Assembly: GCA_002699585.1 (NCBI GenBank)
Contig: PABP01000038.1
Span: forward strand, 124,001 to 188,000
DNA: 64,000 bases
Source: Anaerolineaceae bacterium
GTDB lineage: Bacteria; Chloroflexota; Anaerolineae; Aggregatilineales; Phototrophicaceae
Direction of reading: 5' to 3'
Shown: positions 18,056-26,895 of the stretch, piece by piece
Position numbering within the stretch: position 1 is the first letter of the stretch
How the letters are laid out: each line of letters begins with the position of its first letter
Made by a program: the position numbers and the translations under genes
The notes under the pieces: generated by a model
Databases searched by the model: none
What the model was told of the DNA's origin: nothing
Seen by the model: the letters and a program-made list of their open reading frames with translations, nothing else

Positions 18056-19105
18056 TTACTTATTCCGTGTTTGATAGAGCAAATAGGCGAAGTAGGGTGC
18101 GCCGATCATGGCGGCGACGACACCTACGGGCAGTTCCGATGGTGAGATCACCCAGCGACCAATCAGATCCGCCAGCATAAGCAGCACCCCACCCAGCAAA
18201 GCCGCCGTTGGGATCAGCCCTTCATGCGATGGCCCCACCAGGCGACGGGCAATATGCGGTGCAACCAACCCCACAAAGCCAATCGTCCCAGCAACCGCCA
18301 CAGCGACAGCGGCCAAGGCCACACTCACAGCCAACAACAGAACGCGCTGAAGCTCCACCCGCAGGCCAAGCCCCCTGGCGGTGTCATCCCCTAAACCGAG
18401 GGTATTCAGTTGACGGGCCATCAGGATCGAAATCGTCAACAGCACAATTAGCCAAACTACCAGCGTCTGAACATGCTGCCAATTGCTGCCATAGACGCTA
18501 CCTGCTAACCAGACTGTGGCTTCCTGCACGGCGTTGATTTCCCCAAATACGAGCATGAGGTTAGTTAGTGCTGTAGCGACTGCACCCAGGCCAACACCTA
18601 CTAGAATCAGGCGAACGGGGGCACTGCCGCCCTTCCAGGCAACGGCGAAAATAGTCAAAGCCATTAGCAAAGCGCCACCGAATGCCACAAAAGGCAGCCA
18701 TTCAATGGGCACGTCAAACCAGACGATGGTTGCGACTGCGGCCAATGATGCACCCGCAGTCACACCGAGGATACCGGGATCGGCCAGAGGATTGCGGGTA
18801 ATGCCCTGCAAAATCGTGCCGGATACGCTCAGAGCGGAGCCGACCAGGAAAGCGACCAAAATGCGCGGCAAGCGGAATGTGAACACCACCAGTTCATGAC
18901 GTGAGTTACCCGTATCCATGCCGAGGATGGTTTTGAGCACATCCAGCGGTGAAATATCAAAATCACCATAGCTGACGCTGGTCACGAGGATCGCAATGCC
19001 AAGAAGCAGCAATACTCCAAATACGGGCAGCATACGACGATCTTGCTTGAAGGAGAAGCGACCAACGCGGAGTGTGTGCCAGATAGGTTTCGTCGTCTTT
19101 TGCAT
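18056..19105 (-). CDS. FecCD-family iron-siderophore ABC permease (second)
   Basis: The 349-residue protein has about nine to ten hydrophobic segments and the FecCD hallmarks GITRNPLADPGILGV (about 104-118) and GLVAPHIARRLVGPSH (near 270-285). It transports ferric-siderophore, heme or cobalamin across the membrane as a heterodimer with the preceding permease. Its start overlaps the stop of that gene by one base, showing coupling. It is followed by the flavodoxin fusion gene 42 bases on. Confidence 0.93.
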   Translation of the reverse strand: MQKTTKPIWHTLRVGRFSFKQDRRMLPVFGVLLLLGIAILVTSVSYGDFDISPLDVLKTILGMDTGNSRHELVVFTFRLPRILVAFLVGSALSVSGTILQGITRNPLADPGILGVTAGASLAAVATIVWFDVPIEWLPFVAFGGALLMALTIFAVAWKGGSAPVRLILVGVGLGAVATALTNLMLVFGEINAVQEATVWLAGSVYGSNWQHVQTLVVWLIVLLTISILMARQLNTLGLGDDTARGLGLRVELQRVLLLAVSVALAAVAVAVAGTIGFVGLVAPHIARRLVGPSHEGLIPTAALLGGVLLMLADLIGRWVISPSELPVGVVAAMIGAPYFAYLLYQTRNK

Positions 19106-20166
19106 TAGCTTTTCACCCGCCAGCGCGCCAGATACACAAAGAAGGGTGCCCCAATCAGGGCCATCATCACACCAACGGGCAGTTCCAGCGGTCGGATGAT
19201 GATACGTGCCACCAAATCACCGCCTATGACCAGCAACGCGCCAGTCAGGGCGCTGTAGGGCAAAATCCAGCGATAATCAACGCCGACGAGAAAGCGCACC
19301 AGATGCGGCGCAACCAATCCTACGAAGCCAATCGGGCCAGCCAAGGCAACCGCCCCACCCGCCAGACACACGACCATCAACGCGGCCAGAGCCTTAACGA
19401 TAATCGTATTTTGTCCCAGGCCAGCGGCAATGTCATCGCCCAGACTGATAGTCGTAATCTGACGCGCCAGGAGCAGCGCGCCGATCATGCCGACGATCAT
19501 CCAGGGTGCTGTTTGCGTCAACAGCGGAAAGTCACGCCCGGCCAGTGAACCAACCGTCCAGAAGCGAATCTGATCGAGTGTGTCACGGTCGCTAATCAAG
19601 ATAGCGGTGGTGAAAGATGAGGTGAAGCTGGTCATGATGACACCAGCCAACGTCAAACGCAGCGGGGTTGCCCCACTGCGCCCCATAGACCCCAGGCCAT
19701 AAACAACGGCTGCGGCCACAGTTGCGCCAATCATGGCAAAACCGGCATAGGCCGATAGCGGAATATTTCCCAGCACATAGACAGCTACGACGACGGCAAA
19801 GGCAGCCCCGGCATTTACACCAAGGATGCCCGGTGATGCCAGTGGGTTGCGCGTCACACCCTGCATGATAGCCCCTGCAACAGCCAGTGAGGCACCGACT
19901 ATCGCCCCAGCCAGCACCCGCGGGAGGCGCACTGTCTGGATGATGAGATGCTCAAACACGTTTTCATCGTAATTGAACAGCGCATCAAAGACTGTTTGCG
20001 GTGAAATTTCCGCAGCGCCCAACATGATGCCAGCGACTAACATGACCAGCAGCAAGACAACGCCTACGATCAGTCCACCGACCAGCCAGAAGCGTTTGCC
20101 ATAGCGTTTTTTGCCCAGGCTAGGCTGAGGCGGCGTAGCTATATTATTACGACTTCCTATTTCCAT
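19105..20166 (-). CDS. FecCD-family iron-siderophore ABC permease (first)
   Basis: This 353-residue permease begins the iron operon. A cytoplasmic N-terminus of about 25 residues is followed by roughly ten hydrophobic segments. The motifs GVTRNPLASPGILGVNAGA and GLVAPHLVRFLVG are diagnostic for FecCD. It pairs with the next permease (one-base overlap). Upstream is a 546-base divergent intergenic region; no Fur or DtxR consensus box was recognised there, though a TGTAA-GGT-TTACA inverted repeat is present at 20290-20302. Confidence 0.93.
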   Translation of the reverse strand: MEIGSRNNIATPPQPSLGKKRYGKRFWLVGGLIVGVVLLLVMLVAGIMLGAAEISPQTVFDALFNYDENVFEHLIIQTVRLPRVLAGAIVGASLAVAGAIMQGVTRNPLASPGILGVNAGAAFAVVVAVYVLGNIPLSAYAGFAMIGATVAAAVVYGLGSMGRSGATPLRLTLAGVIMTSFTSSFTTAILISDRDTLDQIRFWTVGSLAGRDFPLLTQTAPWMIVGMIGALLLARQITTISLGDDIAAGLGQNTIIVKALAALMVVCLAGGAVALAGPIGFVGLVAPHLVRFLVGVDYRWILPYSALTGALLVIGGDLVARIIIRPLELPVGVMMALIGAPFFVYLARWRVKS

Positions 20167-20713
20167 GCGTTACCAACGACTTGCGAAGATATGTCAAGTA
20201 ATGATGGAAATGCTACAGAAAGTTAGGGGGGATTTCCACGCAGCGGGTTAAGGCGGGATTTTCTATGAAAAGAAACATGTATTTTCGGATGTAAGGTTTA
20301 CACCACAGGCCACTTAAACGTTCGTACACCCTATCGAAATACAGAATTAACCCCTTGTTAAACCTATTTTTGATATAAGACATGGCCCTCCTACTAAGCA
20401 TTATTTAAGGGTAACGACAGGTCAAAATAGCCTACCCACTTTGCCATCTTTGAGCATGATCGCCCTGCCTCTGGTGGCCTAACGAGCTAGACATATCTCC
20501 TCAATTATTTCATTTTGCCTCACAATTTCTTCAGATATGTGAAGAACCCATTCAATCCTATGAAATTCCCATCAGGTTCGTTGACACTCAATTTTCGCAA
20601 ATGTTACGGTCAAATTTGAGAACCAGATATGAGGTTTCTTCCCCAGAAGCAACCTACTGGAACCACCGTCTTTATCTAACCAACCACATAGTCTGTGTCA
20701 GAAAGGTGATTGT
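20167..20713. other. Divergent intergenic region between iron and peptide operons
   Basis: No supportable gene is seen here. A 62-codon open frame on the minus strand (20213-20401) lacks a Shine-Dalgarno and recognisable sequence. The region is richer in A+T than its neighbours and must hold both divergent promoters. Two candidates stand out: TTGACA at 20581 for the plus-strand peptide operon, and a perfect TGTAA-GGT-TTACA repeat at 20290-20302, about 125 bases before the first iron permease, which could be a regulator site. Confidence 0.6.
20581..20610 (+). promoter_or_regulatory. Candidate sigma-70 promoter of the peptide operon
   Basis: A perfect -35 TTGACA (20581-20586) and an 18-base spacer lead to a weak -10 TACGGT (20605-20610). 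It is about 105 bases before the SBP start codon. The -10 matches only three of six consensus bases. Confidence 0.4.
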
Positions 20714-22450
20714 ATGAAACCGTTTTATCGACTTGCTATGGTCGCATGCCTGTGTCTGTTGATGGGCGTCACCGTATGGGGTCAGGATGCACCACTTGGA
20801 TTCGCAGAGGGCGACCCAGTCATCGAACCCAATTTTGGCGATGATATTAAAACCCTGAACCCGATTATCGTGGCAGATGGCCCATCACAGGATGTGATTA
20901 ACCGTCTGTTCCCCGTGCTTATTCAATACAACCCCTTTACTTTGGCATGGAATCCTGGCGAACCGCGTGGCCTAGCGGAAAGCTGGACGATCTCCGATGA
21001 TGGGCGCGTTTACACGTTCCAACTGAGCGATGAATACTACTGGAACGATGGCACACCCGTCACCACCGCGGACATCATGTGGTTTTGGAATGCAACCATC
21101 AACGAAGATACCAACTCCAACAACCAGTTGCTCATCGACCAGGTTGAAAGCATGGTCGCCGTTGATGACTACACACTAGAAGTCACCTTCAAGGTTGCCA
21201 GTTGTACAGCGCTCGACACACTCAACCCGGTGACAGCCGTCCCGGCACACGCCTTTGAAGAATGGTTTGGCTCCGACCTGGCTGGCATGGAAGACAGTGA
21301 GTTTAACCTGGATATGCCGGTGACTGGCCTGGACTTCACCTTTGATAACTTCCGCCCAGGTGAACAGGTCACGCTGCGAGCTTATGAAAACTATCCTGAC
21401 CCGGTTGAAGGCAGCGTCATCCCGGCTGGCTACATCTACAAGACCGTGACAGATCAGGTCGTCCAGATGGAGCAATTCTATGCGGGCGAACTAACCTGGC
21501 TAGAGTCAGTGCCTCAATCGTCTATGGAAGAAGTCCGCACCCGCAGCGATGCTGGCGAATTCCAGATTTTTGAAGCTCCCGCCAATACGATCCGCTTCCT
21601 ATCTTTCAACCTGGCTGACCCGGAAAATCCGCAAGATGCCGTCGACGAAGATGGCAACCCGCTGGATCAGGGCGTCCACCCCATCCTGGGCGACAAGCGC
21701 GTTCGTCAGGCATTGGCATTGGCCATGAACTACGACGAAATCAACGAAGGGGCCTTCTTCGGTAATGGCATCCCGGTAGCATCACACGTTCTGCCAACAT
21801 CGTGGGCCTACCCTGAAGACCTAGCACCGTATCCGTTTGATCCTGATGCAGCAGGTGCCCTACTGGACGAAGCTGGCTGGACCGATGAAGATGGCGATGG
21901 CATCCGTGAGTGCAACGGCTGCGAAACCACCGAAGACGGGACACCGTTGAGCTTCAAGGTCGAGACAAACGCCGGTAACGTATCGCAAGAAGCGCTATAC
22001 ACCATCCTACAAGATCAGTGGAGCCAAATCGGCGTGGATGCGCAGGTGTCTTTCCTCGACTTCAACATCCTGGTGGATAGCCTGCTAGCCCAAAACTATG
22101 ACGCTATCGGCTTGTTCTGGAACTTCAGCATTCCGGCAAACCCGGATGACGCGACGGATGTCTTCACCCCCAGTGCGGATGTCATTGGCTCCGGCTTCAA
22201 CACCGGCTCCTATAACAACCCGCGCGTGACCGAACTGCTGGAAGAAGCCCGTCTGCTGCCCGGTTGCGACCAGGCCGAACGCGCCGCCATTTATGGAGAA
22301 ATGTACGAAATCCTGGCGGATGAACTGCCGTGGCTGTGGCTGAGCACCAGCACGGTGATGTCGGCTGCCCAAGGAAACCTCGAAAACTGGGACCCGCAAG
22401 CTGGCTTTGCGCGTTGGAACATCGACGCCTGGACGAGTCAATCTCGTTAA
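20714..22450 (+). CDS. Oligopeptide-type ABC transporter substrate-binding protein (family 5)
   Basis: The 578-residue protein is an OppA/DppA-like SBP_bac_5. It has a Sec signal (hydrophobic residues about 5-22, cleavage near WGQDA, no lipobox), then the typical YTFQLSDEYYWNDGTPVTTADIMWFWN segment shared by the family. A DEAGWTDEDGDGIREC loop near residue 395 is common in these proteins. Ligands are oligopeptides, nickel complexes or oligosaccharides; the choice cannot be made here. AAAGGTG precedes the ATG. A 12-bp perfect hairpin follows its stop, before the permease genes. Confidence 0.9.
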   Translation: MKPFYRLAMVACLCLLMGVTVWGQDAPLGFAEGDPVIEPNFGDDIKTLNPIIVADGPSQDVINRLFPVLIQYNPFTLAWNPGEPRGLAESWTISDDGRVYTFQLSDEYYWNDGTPVTTADIMWFWNATINEDTNSNNQLLIDQVESMVAVDDYTLEVTFKVASCTALDTLNPVTAVPAHAFEEWFGSDLAGMEDSEFNLDMPVTGLDFTFDNFRPGEQVTLRAYENYPDPVEGSVIPAGYIYKTVTDQVVQMEQFYAGELTWLESVPQSSMEEVRTRSDAGEFQIFEAPANTIRFLSFNLADPENPQDAVDEDGNPLDQGVHPILGDKRVRQALALAMNYDEINEGAFFGNGIPVASHVLPTSWAYPEDLAPYPFDPDAAGALLDEAGWTDEDGDGIRECNGCETTEDGTPLSFKVETNAGNVSQEALYTILQDQWSQIGVDAQVSFLDFNILVDSLLAQNYDAIGLFWNFSIPANPDDATDVFTPSADVIGSGFNTGSYNNPRVTELLEEARLLPGCDQAERAAIYGEMYEILADELPWLWLSTSTVMSAAQGNLENWDPQAGFARWNIDAWTSQSR

Positions 22451-22469
22451 GCCCTAGCGTTATCCAGTA

Positions 22470-22496
22470 CCAGGTAGCAGGCCACCTGCTACCTGG
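22470..22496 (+). other. 12-bp perfect hairpin between SBP and permease genes
   Basis: CCAGGTAGCAGG (22470-22481) and CCTGCTACCTGG (22485-22496) are fully complementary around CCA. It lies 20 bases after the SBP stop and about 80 bases before the permease start. There is no T-run, so it probably stabilises the SBP end of the mRNA or partly attenuates transcription. Confidence 0.75.
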
Positions 22497-22574
22497 CTTC
22501 TCTATCATCATCTGGTTACGAACCTGCTGTTTACGAGCAGCAATTGGATTTTGAACTACGGGTGGAGCGACTCA

Positions 22575-23654
22575 ATGACCCAATATGTCATACGCCGATT
22601 GATACAGGCGATACCAACCTTCTTTGGCATCACGATTATCTCCTATGCCCTCATGCTGGGGACACCGGGCGGTCCCATCAAAGCGATGTTTTTTGGTCAA
22701 CGCATCCCACCTGAAGAAATCGAGCGCCGTGAGTTGGCATTGGGCGTCAATGACCCGCTACCCATACAGTATTTACGTTGGCTTGTAGGCGATGACTGGA
22801 TGCGGCGCGATACAGATGGCGATGGCATCGCAGATACCGCGTTCCTGATTCCGCTGGACGTCAATGGCGATGGCGAACCCGAACCACCAGGGGATCGTTA
22901 TGGCATCCTGCGTGGTGACTTCGGACGTTCATTTTTCCATAAGCGACCCGCCATCGACGTGCTTGTGGAACGATTGCCGGCCACACTGGAACTCGGCTTC
23001 TCAGGGCTAATCGTTGGGCTGGTGCTGGGGCTACCGATTGGGGTACTGGCGGCGATCAATCAAGGGCGCTGGTTTGACCAGGTGAGTCGCGTGGGCGCAG
23101 TGGTTGTCAATGCGCTGCCGAACTTTTGGTTAGCGCTGCTTTTGTTGCTGCTGTTTGGGTCCACACTGGGATGGCTGCCCCTGGGCAACCGCTGTCGAAC
23201 GACCCTCGACGATACCTGCCCGCCGATTACAGAACGTCTGGAATATCTCATTTTGCCGACTGTTGTTCTGGCAGCCGGTGCTGTCGCAACCTATTCACGC
23301 TATATGCGAGCTTCCATGCTAGATGTTGTCAATCAGGATTTTATCCGCACGGCCTATTCTAAGGGCTTATCCTCGCGGGTTGTGTGGCTGCGACATGGCC
23401 TACGAAATGCTATGCTGCCGATTGCGACGCTCCTGGGACCATCGATCACATTTTTGCTAGGCGGCGCAGTCATCACGGAAACAGTCTTTTCCTGGCCGGG
23501 GGTCGGACGGCTAGCTGTCAATGCTGTCGGCCAACGCGATTTCCCAGTGGTCATGATCGTCGTGATCTATGCCGCGATGGCCACGATCCTGGGCTACCTT
23601 TTGTCTGACCTGATGTATGCCATTCTTGATCCACGTATCCGCTATGAAAAATAG
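22575..23654 (+). CDS. DppB/OppB-type ABC permease with Ca-loop-like insertion
   Basis: The 359-residue protein is the first permease of the peptide transporter, with an N-terminal TQYVIRRLIQAIPTFFGIT membrane segment and the EAA-type loop RTAYSKGLSSRVVWLRHGLRNAMLP (coupling to the ATPase). Between WLVGDDW and RGDFGRSF (about residues 73-112) there is an extra stretch containing DTDGDGIAD and DVNGDGEPE, which look like calcium-binding loops; in standard DppB this segment is much shorter. It would lie outside the cell in the first loop. The ATG at MTQYV is preferred: GGTGGAG lies about 8 bases before it. No ATPase gene is adjacent to this operon. Confidence 0.9.
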   Translation: MTQYVIRRLIQAIPTFFGITIISYALMLGTPGGPIKAMFFGQRIPPEEIERRELALGVNDPLPIQYLRWLVGDDWMRRDTDGDGIADTAFLIPLDVNGDGEPEPPGDRYGILRGDFGRSFFHKRPAIDVLVERLPATLELGFSGLIVGLVLGLPIGVLAAINQGRWFDQVSRVGAVVVNALPNFWLALLLLLLFGSTLGWLPLGNRCRTTLDDTCPPITERLEYLILPTVVLAAGAVATYSRYMRASMLDVVNQDFIRTAYSKGLSSRVVWLRHGLRNAMLPIATLLGPSITFLLGGAVITETVFSWPGVGRLAVNAVGQRDFPVVMIVVIYAAMATILGYLLSDLMYAILDPRIRYEK

Positions 23655-23677
23655 CCTGACCAAAGAGGATACCTTCT

Positions 23678-24601
23678 ATGAGTGCCCATAACAGTGTCGC
23701 GCATCTGGACTCTGAAACCAAGGTCGATCAATACGTAAAAAGCCGCTCGTATTGGGAAACCGCTTTGCTACGGATCCGACAAGATCGGCTGACGATGGTC
23801 GCTTTGACCATCCTGCTGTGCATTACGATGATGTCGGCTTTGGCCCCATTCATCACAAGCAACATCCTGCATCTGGACCCCAACCAGACCAACCCGACGC
23901 AGAACTTTTTGCCGCCGGGGACGGGACCGTATATCCTGGGGACAGATGATATTGGTCGAGACCAACTCGCTCGCTTGCTACATGCAGGTGGTGTTTCCAT
24001 GCGGATTGGCATTTTCGGCGCGGCCTTTAGCCTGTCGATTGGCGTCAGTATGGGGGTCATCAGCGGCTACTTCGGCGGTATGGTCGATGACGTGATGAAC
24101 TGGCTCATCACGACGATTGATTCGATCCCGTCACTGTATTTGCTGATCCTGTTCGCTGCGATTTTTTCACCCTCCGCGGAAACGCTCATTCTGGTAATTT
24201 CACTCATCAGTTGGACGTCATCCATGCGCCTGATCCGGGGGCAGACATTGGCCTTACGTGAGCAGGAATACGTCATCGCCGCACGGGCGCTGGGAGCGAA
24301 TGCGTGGCGCATTATGTTCGTGCATATCGTGCCGAATCTGATTTCGATCACCATTATCTCGATGACGCTGACGATTGCTGGCCTCATCTTGACGGAATCC
24401 GCATTGAGCTATTTGGGATTAGGCGTGCAACCACCGCAAGCGACTTGGGGTAACATGCTGTCGAAGTCGCAGCAATTCTTCCGGCAGGGGCCACATCTGG
24501 TCATCTTCCCTGGCCTGATGATTTTTATCACGGTGCTATGTGCTTACGTCATCGGTGATGGCCTGCGCGATGCCTTCGACCCCACCATTCGCAATCGGTA
24601 A
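23678..24601 (+). CDS. DppC/OppC-type ABC permease
   Basis: This 307-residue protein is the second permease, with the OppC-type N-terminal helix (LLRIRQDRLTMVALTILL), the GTDDIGRDQLARLLHAGG motif (about 88-103) and the EAA loop ARALGANAWRIMFVHIVPN. It starts 23 bases after DppB with an AGAGGA Shine-Dalgarno. No ATPase gene follows; a bidirectional terminator and a convergent deacetylase gene come next, so the ATPase must be encoded elsewhere. Confidence 0.93.
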   Translation: MSAHNSVAHLDSETKVDQYVKSRSYWETALLRIRQDRLTMVALTILLCITMMSALAPFITSNILHLDPNQTNPTQNFLPPGTGPYILGTDDIGRDQLARLLHAGGVSMRIGIFGAAFSLSIGVSMGVISGYFGGMVDDVMNWLITTIDSIPSLYLLILFAAIFSPSAETLILVISLISWTSSMRLIRGQTLALREQEYVIAARALGANAWRIMFVHIVPNLISITIISMTLTIAGLILTESALSYLGLGVQPPQATWGNMLSKSQQFFRQGPHLVIFPGLMIFITVLCAYVIGDGLRDAFDPTIRNR

Positions 24602-24604
24602 ATA

Positions 24605-24638
24605 AAAAGACCGGGCGCACGGCTGCACTCGGTCTTTT
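24605..24638. terminator. Bidirectional intrinsic terminator
   Basis: AAAAGACCG pairs with CGGTCTTTT around a 16-base loop, giving a stem with A- and T-runs at its ends on both strands. It separates the plus-strand peptide operon from the minus-strand deacetylase gene. Confidence 0.7.
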
Positions 24639-24664
24639 GAGATTGTCTATGTGGCTGATGCCGA

Positions 24665-25390
24665 CTATGGCAGAATGCGACGTGGCACCACGCGATTGAA
24701 GGATTTCCAGTAGATGAAGGCCTCAGCATAGGCGACACCACACTGCAGACCACGATAGGCACTTTGGAGCTTGAGCATCTTCATCATGCCGTTATCATCC
24801 ATAGGTGGGACTTCAAAATTGGGATCGTAGTAATCCGGCATGAACTGGCTAACATGCTTACTGAGCATCTCGGCTTTGGTATCAAAGTGTTCGGTGATGT
24901 CCACCCACTCTTCTGGAATGAAGCTCAGGCCAAGCACACCATCCATAAAGGCGATGGGGCACGGCTGGCGATAGGGTTCCAAATCCGAGTGGGGATAGTT
25001 ACGGACACGGGCAAGCTGGGCCGCATCCAAGACCATCTCGTGGGTATAGCGATGGTCGGGATGGTAGTCATCTTTGGGGTGCGTGATGATGATGTCGGGC
25101 TTGGCCTGACGAATCACGTTGACGAACTTAGCGACGTATTCATCGGTTGGCTTGAGGCCCCCATCCGGGATGCCCAACCAGAACAACTCCGCGCCAATGA
25201 CAGCGGCTGATGCCTGCGACTCTTTGTGGCGAACCGCCGCGATTTCATCGGGATTGCCGCGTGGGCGTCCTCGTCCATCGGTGACGACACACATAAACGT
25301 GTTATCGCCACGGGCTGCTGCTTTGGCCAATGTGCCACCACACTGGACTTCGATGTCATCGCCATGTGCGCCAATTGCTAGAATATTCAT
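24665..25390 (-). CDS. PIG-L family deacetylase
   Basis: The 241-residue protein has the zinc-binding PIG-L/LmbE motifs: AHGDD at residues 8-12 and HPDHR about residue 111. The family removes acetyl groups from N-acetylglucosamine-containing compounds (MshB, BshB, PIG-L). The usual HPDDE is here HGDDI, with His and the second Asp kept. AGAGGG precedes the ATG, and the gene begins 9 bases after the ArgH-like gene. It closes a minus-strand operon with a sugar ABC transporter and an ArgH-family lyase, so a deacetylation step on the imported compound is plausible but unproven. Confidence 0.85.
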   Translation of the reverse strand: MNILAIGAHGDDIEVQCGGTLAKAAARGDNTFMCVVTDGRGRPRGNPDEIAAVRHKESQASAAVIGAELFWLGIPDGGLKPTDEYVAKFVNVIRQAKPDIIITHPKDDYHPDHRYTHEMVLDAAQLARVRNYPHSDLEPYRQPCPIAFMDGVLGLSFIPEEWVDITEHFDTKAEMLSKHVSQFMPDYYDPNFEVPPMDDNGMMKMLKLQSAYRGLQCGVAYAEAFIYWKSFNRVVPRRILP

Positions 25391-25399
25391 GATACCCTC

Positions 25400-26887
25400 T
25401 TACGAAATGATCTCGTCCACTTTTGTTTTGAGTTGTGCGTCTGATTGACTGAGTTTATCGAGCATACTGCTCATCTGGGCTTCATCGCGCTGTAGCTGTG
25501 CTTCGATTTCATCGAGCACCTCGGCGGTTGCTGAAGGTGCAACACCCCCATAGACCACGCGCTTGGCCACAAACGCTACAGGGTCAATGGCTTGCTGCAA
25601 AACAGCTTCGGACAGCTCCACAGATTGACCAATTTTGTCCTGAGCGACTTGCTTCAGAATGTCCACATTGAGGTCTGCCGGATCGATTTTGTTCTCCAGC
25701 GCATACGTCACCATACCAGAGACGATACTGTGCGCCTGCCGGAACGGCAAATTCGCTTCTCGTACCAGCGTATCCGCCAGTTCCGTGACCGTCGTAAACC
25801 CAGCCATCGCCCGTTCACGCAGGTGTTCCACATTCACATGCAAGGAAGATACAACCGCTTCATAAAGGTCCAGCACATCATGCGATGTATGCAAACCGCC
25901 AAAGATAAGAGGGAAAATTTCGTCTTCAATGTCCTGTGTATCACCAAAGGGGATGCTGTGGCATTGCAAGGCAATACCCTGCGCCTGAGCCATCATACGG
26001 CTGATACGCGCCCGTAGATGCTCCAGAACAACCGGGTTGCGCTTCTGCGGCATGATTGAGCTAATTTGGATGAAGCTATCATGGATACGGACAGCACCAC
26101 TCTCTTGGGTCGCCCAGAAGAGCATGTCATGCACCACACGCGACATGTTCACGCCCAGGCTGGTCAACGCATTGCCAACATCTGTCAGATTGTCGGAGCT
26201 ACCGATGCTATCGTAGCTGCTGGCCATGATGGCATCGAAGCCTAGCAGGTCCGCGCTTGTCTGGCGATTGATCGGGAAGCCTGTACCCGTTAAGGCAGCG
26301 GCCCCCAGAGGACTCTGGTTGTTTGTGTCATAGGCGAATTGGAAACGGGCGGCGTCACGCTGCAAGAAGGAGAGCACACCCGCGATGTAATGGGCCATTG
26401 TCGAGGGCTGTGCCGGCTGTGTATGCGTATAACCGGGCATCAACGTTTCTAAATGCTCCCGCGCAAATGCCAGCAGGGTCCGCCGGAAGGCCAGTAAATA
26501 CTGCTGCGATTCCAAAATCAGGGGGCGCAGAGCGAGGCGCGTCAGGGCGTAACCGAGGTCGTTGCGGCTGCGGGCAAGCTGCAAATTGCCACCATAGGCC
26601 GGCCCGACCAACTCAATCAAGCGGCGCTCAATCGCAAAGAAGAGATCTTCCACACCGGACTGATAACTGAGCTTGTCCAGGCCATCGGCTTCTACCTGTT
26701 TGAGGGCACTTAGCAGCGCGCTGGCATTTTCCTGGGTAATAATGCCACTCTCGTACAGCATGACGGTGTGGGCTTTGTTGGCGGCAAGCATCGGCTCATA
26801 GTAGTACGTTTTCGCATCATCATAAAAGGGCTTGAGGACATACTTCTCATAGAGCGGATGCGGGAATGATTTGGGCATGTCAGACAT
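25400..26887 (-). CDS. argH: Argininosuccinate lyase family protein (ArgH-like)
   Basis: The 495-residue protein belongs to the aspartase/fumarase superfamily with argininosuccinate lyase features: GYTHTQPAQPSTMAHYIAG (about 144-162) and the catalytic loop SSIMPQKRNP (about 275-284). The early motif reads ARSRNDLGYALTRL; in ordinary ArgH this is SRNDQ, so a glutamine is replaced by leucine. It is about 30 residues longer than typical ArgH. There is no argG or other arginine gene nearby; instead it sits between sugar permeases and a deacetylase. Either it is genuine ArgH or a related C-N lyase of the same family (EDDS lyase is one known relative) that acts on an imported compound. The gene overlaps neither neighbour: spacing is 8-9 bases on both sides. 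Confidence 0.75.
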   Translation of the reverse strand: MSDMPKSFPHPLYEKYVLKPFYDDAKTYYYEPMLAANKAHTVMLYESGIITQENASALLSALKQVEADGLDKLSYQSGVEDLFFAIERRLIELVGPAYGGNLQLARSRNDLGYALTRLALRPLILESQQYLLAFRRTLLAFAREHLETLMPGYTHTQPAQPSTMAHYIAGVLSFLQRDAARFQFAYDTNNQSPLGAAALTGTGFPINRQTSADLLGFDAIMASSYDSIGSSDNLTDVGNALTSLGVNMSRVVHDMLFWATQESGAVRIHDSFIQISSIMPQKRNPVVLEHLRARISRMMAQAQGIALQCHSIPFGDTQDIEDEIFPLIFGGLHTSHDVLDLYEAVVSSLHVNVEHLRERAMAGFTTVTELADTLVREANLPFRQAHSIVSGMVTYALENKIDPADLNVDILKQVAQDKIGQSVELSEAVLQQAIDPVAFVAKRVVYGGVAPSATAEVLDEIEAQLQRDEAQMSSMLDKLSQSDAQLKTKVDEIIS

Positions 26888-26895
26888 GCGGGTGT

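Noticed and set aside
20213-20401. A 62-codon minus-strand frame in the divergent intergenic region
   Set aside because: No Shine-Dalgarno, odd aromatic-rich composition, and no terminator; kept as intergenic.
21880-21925. A DEDGDGIREC calcium-loop-like motif in the SBP at 20714
   Set aside because: Frequent in family 5 SBPs, so not notable, unlike the same kind of motif inside the DppB loop.
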